Under the pieces are notes generated by a model. The model worked only from the letters and a program-made list of their open reading frames with translations, ran no database searches and had not been told where the DNA came from. A stretch of 12,595 nt of DNA from Lysobacteraceae bacterium (GTDB lineage: Bacteria; Pseudomonadota; Gammaproteobacteria; Xanthomonadales; Xanthomonadaceae): NCBI GenBank assembly GCA_017990865.1, contig JAGNNB010000043.1, positions 1-12,595 on the forward strand. Reading direction: 5' to 3'. Positions 7,835 through 12,595 of this stretch are shown here, in pieces. The number at the start of each line of letters is the position of its first letter. Position 1 is the first letter of the stretch. The translations under genes were made by a program, and so were the position numbers.

Positions 7835-9946
7835 TCACTGCTTCGGCGGATTACGCTCGTCGAACCACTTCTTGACTTGCTGATACCAGAACACGGAATT
7901 CTGCGGCTTCAGCACCCAATGATTCTCGTTGGGGTAGTACACGTAACGGCTGGGCACGCCGCGATTCAACAGCGTGTGGTACAGCTCCAGGCCGTGATTC
8001 ACCGGCACGCGCAGATCGCTCTGGCCGTGGACGACCAGCGTCGGCGTCTTGAACGCCGCCGCGCCCAGGTGCGGCGAATTGCGCTCTAAAACGGCACGAT
8101 TGCCGCCCTCCCAAAAACCGCCGAAGCGCGGCGTTTCGGACGAAAAATCCGCGGCGTACTGGCTGTAGAGGTTGTAGACCGCCGCATGAGCGAGCAAGGC
8201 TTTGAACGGATGTTCGCGACCGAGCAACACCGTCGTCAGATAACCCCCGTAACTACCGCCGCCGGCCACCATCCGCTCGCGATCGATCCACGGCTTCGCC
8301 GCGAACCAATCCGCCGCCACGATCACATCGCGATAAGGCTTCTCCGCCCACTCGGGATTGATCGAATCGGCGAATGCTTGGCCGAAACCGGAACTGCCGT
8401 GAAAATTCGGCCACGCGGTCACGTAACCCCAACTGCCGAACACCTGTGCGTTCCAGCGAAACGCCATGCCGTCGGTGATCGCGTTGTGCGGGCCGCCGTG
8501 GATCAGCATGAAGAACGGGTACTTTTTCGATTTGTCGAAACCCGGGGGGTAATTCACCCACATCTGGATGTCGCGGCCGTCCGCGCCCGTGTACGTGACC
8601 GATTCGTACGTGCCCAGATCGGTCGCGGCCAGCAGCGCGTCGTTGATGGTCGAGAGTTTGGTCGCTTGGCCTTTCGCGGCATCGATCCGCACCAAGGTCG
8701 GCGGCTCGATGAAGGTTTCGCGCAAGCCGAACAGACGGCCGTCGTCGCTGGTCGCGAGGCCGCCGAACGAGGCGCTCGCGGTGACTTTGCGCGGTGCGGC
8801 GCCGACGGCGGGATCGACGGGGAATTCGTACACGCGCACGGTGCCGGCGTCGTCGATGGCGCCGTACAAACGGCGGCTATCGCGCGCCCACACCAAACCG
8901 CCCGCGCTGCGATCCCAATCGGCGAACAATTCGCGCGTTCCGCCTTCGCGACGGTCGTGCAGCATCAACCGGCCCTTATCGGCATAGAAGCCCTCGATGC
9001 GCTGCTGCACGAAACTCAGGTAACGGCCGTCGGGGCTGTATTGCGGCGCGCTGTCGCTGGCGCGATTGCCGGCGGTGAGATTGCGCGTGGTTTTTTCGCC
9101 GCCGCCGTCGGCCGCGATCGCTACGACGAAAATGTCGTTATTGCTGTTGTTGATCGCGGGATCGGCATCGGCGACGAACGCCAATTCTTTGCCGTCCGGC
9201 GAGATCGCGAACTGACCGTCGGTGCCCAGCACCGCGTTGCGCGGCAATTGCATGCCGCTCGGCTGCGTCAACGCGCGCACGGCCGGCAATTCCGCGGTAT
9301 CGGCGGCGGCATCGAAGGCCACCGAAAACACATGAAACTGGCGCTCATCGAGATACTGATCCCACGCCGACACCGGGCCACCGTCCCACACCATCGCGGT
9401 CATCTTGCGGTCCTTGCGTTCGTCCAGACGCTTGCCCTGTTCGTCCAACGGCAAATCCGCGAAGACGCGCGAAACGAAGGCCAAGCGCTTGCCGTCGGCG
9501 AACCACTTGGGGCTCTGCACGCCGGTCGCCAGTTTCGTCAAACGCCGCGCTTCGCCGCCGCCCAGCGGCATCACGTACAACTGCGGGGCCTTGTCGTCGC
9601 CGCGTTGCGAGACGAAGGCGACGTGTTTGCCGTCCGGGCTGATCGTGGGCGCACCCTCGTTCGCCGCATCGGTGGTGAAGCGGCGTTGACCGCTGCCGTC
9701 GGCGTTCCAAATCCACAGATCGACGTAGGCTTTGTCCTCGGCCATCGCGAACCGCGTGACCGGCGCGATCACGGTCCGCCCATCGCGGGACACCGTCGGC
9801 GCACCGATGCGCTGAATCTGCCAACTGCGTTCGATGGTGAACGGTTCTTTCTTCGCCTGCGCCTGAGCGGGTGCGGACGCAAAAGCCGCGGCGCACAGTG
9901 CCGCGAACAGCCCCGCGCATTGCGCGGTGGTGATACCACGAATCAT
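7835..9946 (-). CDS. Secreted S9 family peptidase (prolyl oligopeptidase / DPP-acylaminoacyl type)
   Basis: A 703-residue exported serine peptidase. The signal peptide (MIRGITTAQCAGLFAALCAA...) ends near APAQAQA at residue 31. Residues 40-430 form a beta-propeller, seen from repeated SPDG/DGK blade motifs (TISPDGKHVAFVS near 101, FAISPDGKELAFVAD near 246, PQYSPDGRYLSFV near 301). The alpha/beta-hydrolase domain (about 450-703) carries the oxyanion-region motif HGGP (483-486), nucleophile Ser565 in GGGSYGGY, Asp644 in GQSDLRVP and His676 in NENHW, a complete triad. Members cleave short peptides, often after Pro or from blocked N-termini; exact specificity is unknown. The start at 9946 has GGAG at 9953-9956, six bases upstream. 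It is convergent with the PLA2-like gene, and a weak promoter candidate lies at 10018-10045. Export to the periplasm or beyond is inferred from the leader. Confidence 0.95.
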   Translation of the reverse strand: MIRGITTAQCAGLFAALCAAAFASAPAQAQAKKEPFTIERSWQIQRIGAPTVSRDGRTVIAPVTRFAMAEDKAYVDLWIWNADGSGQRRFTTDAANEGAPTISPDGKHVAFVSQRGDDKAPQLYVMPLGGGEARRLTKLATGVQSPKWFADGKRLAFVSRVFADLPLDEQGKRLDERKDRKMTAMVWDGGPVSAWDQYLDERQFHVFSVAFDAAADTAELPAVRALTQPSGMQLPRNAVLGTDGQFAISPDGKELAFVADADPAINNSNNDIFVVAIAADGGGEKTTRNLTAGNRASDSAPQYSPDGRYLSFVQQRIEGFYADKGRLMLHDRREGGTRELFADWDRSAGGLVWARDSRRLYGAIDDAGTVRVYEFPVDPAVGAAPRKVTASASFGGLATSDDGRLFGLRETFIEPPTLVRIDAAKGQATKLSTINDALLAATDLGTYESVTYTGADGRDIQMWVNYPPGFDKSKKYPFFMLIHGGPHNAITDGMAFRWNAQVFGSWGYVTAWPNFHGSSGFGQAFADSINPEWAEKPYRDVIVAADWFAAKPWIDRERMVAGGGSYGGYLTTVLLGREHPFKALLAHAAVYNLYSQYAADFSSETPRFGGFWEGGNRAVLERNSPHLGAAAFKTPTLVVHGQSDLRVPVNHGLELYHTLLNRGVPSRYVYYPNENHWVLKPQNSVFWYQQVKKWFDERNPPKQ

Positions 9947-10017
9947 CGCGATCTCCGATTATTGAGTCATCCGGCCGTGTCGTGCGCCCGTGCGGACAAA
10001 CTGCCGTCCCCATCGCG

Positions 10018-10045
10018 ATCATGCCGGAAAGCGGCGAAGGGGCAA
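10018..10045 (-). promoter_or_regulatory. Candidate promoter of the S9 peptidase gene
   Basis: On the minus strand, TTGCCC (10045-10040) and CATGAT (10023-10018) are spaced 16 bp, each matching four of six consensus bases. This would give a leader of about 65 bases before the ATG at 9946. It is the best pair in the short gap but is weak. Confidence 0.28.
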
Positions 10046-10109
10046 GTGCCGGGAGTGCGCCCCGTGCCACTGGCGATCCGTATGGGGGCCGCGCACGCGA
10101 GGCGCAAAG

Positions 10110-10134
10110 AAAAACCCCGCACGGATGCGGGGTT
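10110..10134 (-). terminator. Intrinsic terminator of the haloperoxidase gene
   Basis: The perfect 9-bp stem AACCCCGCA (10113-10121), loop cgga, TGCGGGGTT (10126-10134) has five A at 10110-10114, giving a U-tract on the minus strand (TTTTTCTTT). It lies 23 bases past the haloperoxidase stop and upstream of the S9 peptidase, so those two genes are transcribed separately. Confidence 0.9.
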
Positions 10135-10157
10135 CCCCTTCGTCGCGCTGCACTCGA

Positions 10158-12068
10158 TCAGCGGATGTTGGTGTCGGTAGTCTTGCCTGCCGTCGACCAC
10201 GACCGGATCGATTCGGTCAAACCCTCGATAGTATCCACCGGTGCCTCGTCCATACGCTTGGACAGCGTGCGGATCCCACCAGGGCTCGTTGTCGAGGCAT
10301 ACCGCTTCTGGATCGCTTTGGGTTGCATTCCGACCGGTGTCCTCGCCATGCCGCTGTCGAAAATCTCGTCCGCGATCTCCAGCCCTAGCGGCACACCTCC
10401 GATCGGCAAATTCTGCAAAAGCGCACCATCGTCGGCGAGGCGCTGGCCCGTGGTCGCGTAATGGACATCCGCGATGGACTTCAAGCTGATGCTGCCGTCG
10501 TTGGCGACATCGCCATTCAGACCATCGTTTCGCGCGAAAGCATCGAACAGCCAATGCACTCCCAGGTAGACGCGGCTCAAGCCGTTGTCGCGAATCGCTT
10601 CCCACAGGCTGTCGAAACGACGAACCACACGCGTCCGCACATTCCCGGGCTGATCGGTGATCGCCGATCCATCCTTATAACTCTGATAGAGCTCGCGACT
10701 GCGTCCGTCCAACTCATCGGAGACGAACGTGAACGCGATGTTGTCGACACCTCGCGGATCGAGAGCGACCCCGTCTCGCGCCGCGTAGTACCGGCGCACC
10801 ATCTGAAACGCCGCTGCGCCGAATGTGGCATGCCCCGAGGGGTAGGCCGGAAACGGGGGTTTGAATGAAATTCCGTTGGTGTTGGTGCGAGGCGCACCGA
10901 GAACCGTCCAGAACGGGTCGCCGACGATCGGCGAAGCGTGGTTCGCGCTGCCCGACGGCCCTGCGTTCGGATCGTGTTCGCGTACGCCCGAAAGTGGGCG
11001 CCAGTACTCGAATTGGTATTTCTCGGCCCATGCGAACACGCCGGCATCGGCCATTGCGATGTTCGTCAACGCCAGTAGTCGCACGGACTCGTTGGTATGT
11101 TGACGCGAGTAGGCCGCATCCGGCGACGGCAATCGCTTCGACGCGAGAATGGTGCGCACGATCTGGTTGTAAAGCCGCGGCGGCGTACCCAGCAGATTGG
11201 CGCCGTCGTACGCCCAATACAAACCGGATACGGTTTGGTCCGGCGAACGATGCGTCGTGTTGAGCGCGGCTGCGCCGCCGAGCGCGTAGACCGCTCGGTA
11301 CGATTGCATGTACTCCGCATCCGTCGCCGATGGCGACGGCGGTTCGGCGTTGATGTGCGCACGTTGCGCGGCGAAACGCGCTGCGCTGGCACCATAGAAC
11401 GGCCCATGAAAATCCCGTCGCGGCTCGTCGACGCCATCGCCGTTCTTGTCGACGAAGATGATCGGGTTGGTCGGATCCTCCCGAAACTTACCGGGCAACT
11501 GCGACGGCAGATAACTGACCCCACCCGGGAGACAGTCGTCGACGCCCGGCTCATCGGCGCGCACTTCCATCAGGGTAACGATGCGACGGGCGACTTTGAC
11601 TCCGAACTGAAAACCCGCATCTGCGATGTTGGGCCGCGGCCTCGCGGCGGCCAAGCGATTGCCCAGAAAAGCGAGGATGCGGCCGGCTGCGTTTTCTTGA
11701 TGGCCGTTCGGCTTACCGGCTCCGGCAGGCCACATATACAGCGCATGCAACGCGGAATAAGCGGCCGCAGCGAGCGCCTGCGCGGGGTCCGCGCCCGGCG
11801 GTACCGCAGGCAACCGGAAGATGTCGTTCTTCGCCCCACCGCGCGTCAGCCAAGTATCGAATCCCGGTTGCGCGCCGACGATACCGAACCACGCATCGTG
11901 CATCGCGAGATGCACGATTCCCAAGGCGCGCGCGCTCATGGGAGGACCGCCTTGACGGCTGCCCTTGAGCGAATGCGCAAGACGGTTCACATCCAAAGCC
12001 ACCAAGTTCCAATACAGCGCCGGATCTTGGAAGCTGGACGTCGTGGAATCTTCCAGAAGCATGTTCAT
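10158..12068 (-). CDS. Vanadium-dependent haloperoxidase, fungal chloroperoxidase-like
   Basis: A 636-residue vanadate enzyme that oxidises halide with H2O2 to hypohalous acid. All vanadate ligands align by spacing with Curvularia inaequalis chloroperoxidase (609 residues): Lys350, Arg357 (AEKYQFEYWRPLSGVR), Ser411-Gly412-His413 (KPPFPAYPSGHATF), Arg499 and His505 (SRVYLGVHWLFDA), equivalent to K353, R360, S402-G403-H404, R490, H496. Trp347, Asp288 and Phe406 match fungal W350, D292 and F397; Phe rather than His at the last is a chloroperoxidase trait. YWNLVALDVNR (19-29) and PIGGVPLGLEIADEIF (555-570) are also fungal-like. DKNGDGVDE (207-215) resembles an EF-hand loop. Residues 580-636 are a variable tail. 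No signal peptide is seen. The start at 12068 has AAGGAG at 12076-12081, seven bases upstream. Monocistronic; chloride preference is inferred. Confidence 0.95.
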   Translation of the reverse strand: MNMLLEDSTTSSFQDPALYWNLVALDVNRLAHSLKGSRQGGPPMSARALGIVHLAMHDAWFGIVGAQPGFDTWLTRGGAKNDIFRLPAVPPGADPAQALAAAAYSALHALYMWPAGAGKPNGHQENAAGRILAFLGNRLAAARPRPNIADAGFQFGVKVARRIVTLMEVRADEPGVDDCLPGGVSYLPSQLPGKFREDPTNPIIFVDKNGDGVDEPRRDFHGPFYGASAARFAAQRAHINAEPPSPSATDAEYMQSYRAVYALGGAAALNTTHRSPDQTVSGLYWAYDGANLLGTPPRLYNQIVRTILASKRLPSPDAAYSRQHTNESVRLLALTNIAMADAGVFAWAEKYQFEYWRPLSGVREHDPNAGPSGSANHASPIVGDPFWTVLGAPRTNTNGISFKPPFPAYPSGHATFGAAAFQMVRRYYAARDGVALDPRGVDNIAFTFVSDELDGRSRELYQSYKDGSAITDQPGNVRTRVVRRFDSLWEAIRDNGLSRVYLGVHWLFDAFARNDGLNGDVANDGSISLKSIADVHYATTGQRLADDGALLQNLPIGGVPLGLEIADEIFDSGMARTPVGMQPKAIQKRYASTTSPGGIRTLSKRMDEAPVDTIEGLTESIRSWSTAGKTTDTNIR

Positions 12069-12089
12069 CGCGATTCTCCTTGGGCCGAT

Positions 12090-12167
12090 ACGATTTCGCG
12101 GGTCAGAACGATTTCACCCGCGTGCGATCTTCATAACATGCTGTTTTCGTACGCAACGCGCGAAAAC
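12090..12167 (-). promoter_or_regulatory. Palindrome-rich control region of the haloperoxidase gene
   Basis: Read toward the gene: a perfect 7-bp inverted repeat GTTTTCG/CGAAAAC (arms 12143-12149 and 12161-12167) surrounds a weak -35-like TTGCGT (12156-12151). A -10-like TATGAA follows (12135-12130, spacer 15, short). Next is a second inverted repeat CGCGGGT/ACCCGCG (12097-12103, 12116-12122) that would fall at the start of the mRNA leader. An 8-bp direct repeat ACGATTTC (12090, 12108; 18-bp period) is interleaved with it. This looks like an operator for a dimeric regulator plus a leader hairpin, but the regulator is unknown and the promoter call is weak. Confidence 0.35.
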
Positions 12168-12211
12168 CAAGACCATCCCGAACTCGAACGGATGCGATAC
12201 CGACTTGGCGC

Positions 12212-12328
12212 ATGAGCGATGCCGACTCGTCTCGCGAAGCGGAGAATGCCTGGCTATCGGACGACTTCGATTGGGTTCGCTCCTCCACTCTCAACGAATG
12301 CAGCTCCTCAAGAGAACCCGCACGATGA
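12212..12328 (+). CDS. Doubtful 38-residue acidic peptide or 5' remnant of a gene
   Basis: ATG at 12212 opens a 38-codon frame (MSDADSSREAENAWLSDDFD then WVRSS...) ending in TGA at 12328. The acidic composition and varied codons are more gene-like than the Arg/Pro-rich shadows nearby. There is no convincing Shine-Dalgarno sequence. It stops three bases before CTAG-GGCCTGTTAACGC, a possible mobile-element end, so it might be the start of an interrupted gene. I do not recognise a family. A chance frame is quite possible. Confidence 0.2.
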   Translation: MSDADSSREAENAWLSDDFDWVRSSTLNECSSSREPAR

Positions 12329-12330
12329 AA

Positions 12331-12347
12331 CTAGGGCCTGTTAACGC
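12331..12347. repeat. Possible insertion-sequence or dispersed-repeat end
   Basis: CTAG followed by GGCCTGTTAACGC looks like a terminal inverted repeat of an IS5-type element beside a 4-bp target (IS5 favours CTAG-like sites). No matching inverted end or transposase lies within the window, so only one border, if any, is present. The assignment is from memory of similar ends and is tentative. Confidence 0.25.
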
Positions 12348-12485
12348 TATTTGGGTACGTTGCGCGGCCCTGCCGAGGGCGGGCGCCAGTGAAGAGCGAG
12401 GGAGTGGCGCGGCCCATGACCGAGCGATGACGCGCATGCGCAACTCGGGGCAGATCGCGTCGAAGCGCGTTGACTGCGCGCAAAG

Positions 12486-12513
12486 AAAAACCCCGCATCG
12501 CTGCGGGGTTTTT
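12486..12513. terminator. Bidirectional intrinsic terminator
   Basis: AAAAA, CCCCGCA (12491-12497), loop tcgc, TGCGGGG (12502-12508), TTTTT. It is symmetrical, so it can stop transcription either way; the likely client is a minus-strand gene lying beyond the right edge of the window. Its left flank GCGCAAAGAAAAACCCCGC is identical to that of the terminator at 10110-10134. Confidence 0.88.
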
Positions 12514-12568
12514 CGTATCGCATTTTTCGGTGTGACGAGCGGAGACCGAGGATAGCCTTCGCTTGGAT

Positions 12569-12595
12569 GTAGCCCGGTGCTGAGCGAAGCGAAGC
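12569..12595. repeat. Edge of a dispersed GTAGCCCGG-type repeat
   Basis: GTAGCCCGGTGCTGAGCGAA and the bases to the window end resemble the start of GTAGCCCGG...GCGAAGCGAA... extragenic palindromes common in xanthomonads. The other half would lie outside the window. An upstream CTTCGCT (12557-12563) is complementary to AGCGAAG (12583-12589), so a hairpin can form. Confidence 0.4.

Larger units (their letters stand above)
12069..12595. other. 527-bp stretch without a confident gene
   Basis: It contains the haloperoxidase control region (12090-12167), a doubtful 38-codon frame (12212-12328), a mobile-element-like end (12331-12347), a 9-bp direct repeat GCGCGGCCC (12362, 12407), a terminator (12486-12513) and a repeat edge (12569-12595). 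Longer frames here lack ribosome sites or read through terminators and repeats, so they were not called. Confidence 0.6.

Noticed and set aside
8186..10180. A 664-codon plus-strand frame antisense to the S9 peptidase
   Set aside because: Rich in Arg, His and Ala with no recognisable domain, no ribosome site, and it runs past the terminator at 10110-10134. It is a mirror of codon bias in the peptidase gene.
10158..12068. Haloperoxidase as a simple PAP2 acid phosphatase
   Set aside because: The length, full set of vanadate ligands, Trp347 and Phe406, and fungal chloroperoxidase-like blocks outside the active site favour a haloperoxidase.
11097..12215. A 372-codon plus-strand frame across the haloperoxidase and its upstream region
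   Set aside because: Arg-rich shadow of the haloperoxidase reading through its ribosome site and palindromes; no domain seen.

Overview
The window is chromosomal DNA from a high-GC gammaproteobacterium, most likely of the Lysobacterales (Xanthomonadales; Lysobacter or Xanthomonas relatives). This placement is an inference. It rests on the GC-rich coding sequence, a full-length GlnE, a DUF883/YqjE-type small membrane-protein cluster, a secreted S9 peptidase, and short palindromic repeats of a style common in that group. No tRNA, rRNA, CRISPR array, prophage or complete transposon was seen.

Layout, left to right. 1-183: a palindromic intergenic repeat. 184-1392 (minus): a tight three-gene cluster of small membrane proteins, read DUF883/ElaB-YqjD type, then YqjE/phage-holin type, then a YqjK-position protein, with a candidate promoter at 1439-1466. 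1599-4523 (minus): glnE, the bifunctional glutamine synthetase adenylyltransferase/deadenylase. 4524-4834: a gap with a minus-strand terminator and a cluster of GATC sites. 4835-6454 (minus): a PYROXD2/phytoene-desaturase-like FAD oxidoreductase. 6727-7722 (plus): a secreted Cys-rich protein with a phospholipase A2-like CxxHDxC motif, the only clear plus-strand gene. 7746-7775: a bidirectional terminator between convergent genes. 7835-9946 (minus): a secreted S9 prolyl-oligopeptidase-family peptidase. 10158-12068 (minus): a vanadium-dependent haloperoxidase strikingly like the fungal Curvularia chloroperoxidase, with its own terminator and a palindrome-rich upstream region. 12069-12595: a largely non-coding stretch with operator-like palindromes, a possible gene remnant, a mobile-element-like end, a terminator and a repeat edge.

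The genes do not form one pathway. The DUF883 cluster concerns envelope/ribosome-associated stress functions, glnE concerns nitrogen control, and the right half holds four separately transcribed enzymes, two of them with export signals (PLA2-like protein and S9 peptidase). The items most worth a second look are the fungal-type haloperoxidase with its EF-hand-like insert and palindromic control region, and the PLA2-like secreted protein with an unrecognised N-terminal region. No clearly new multi-gene system is visible.
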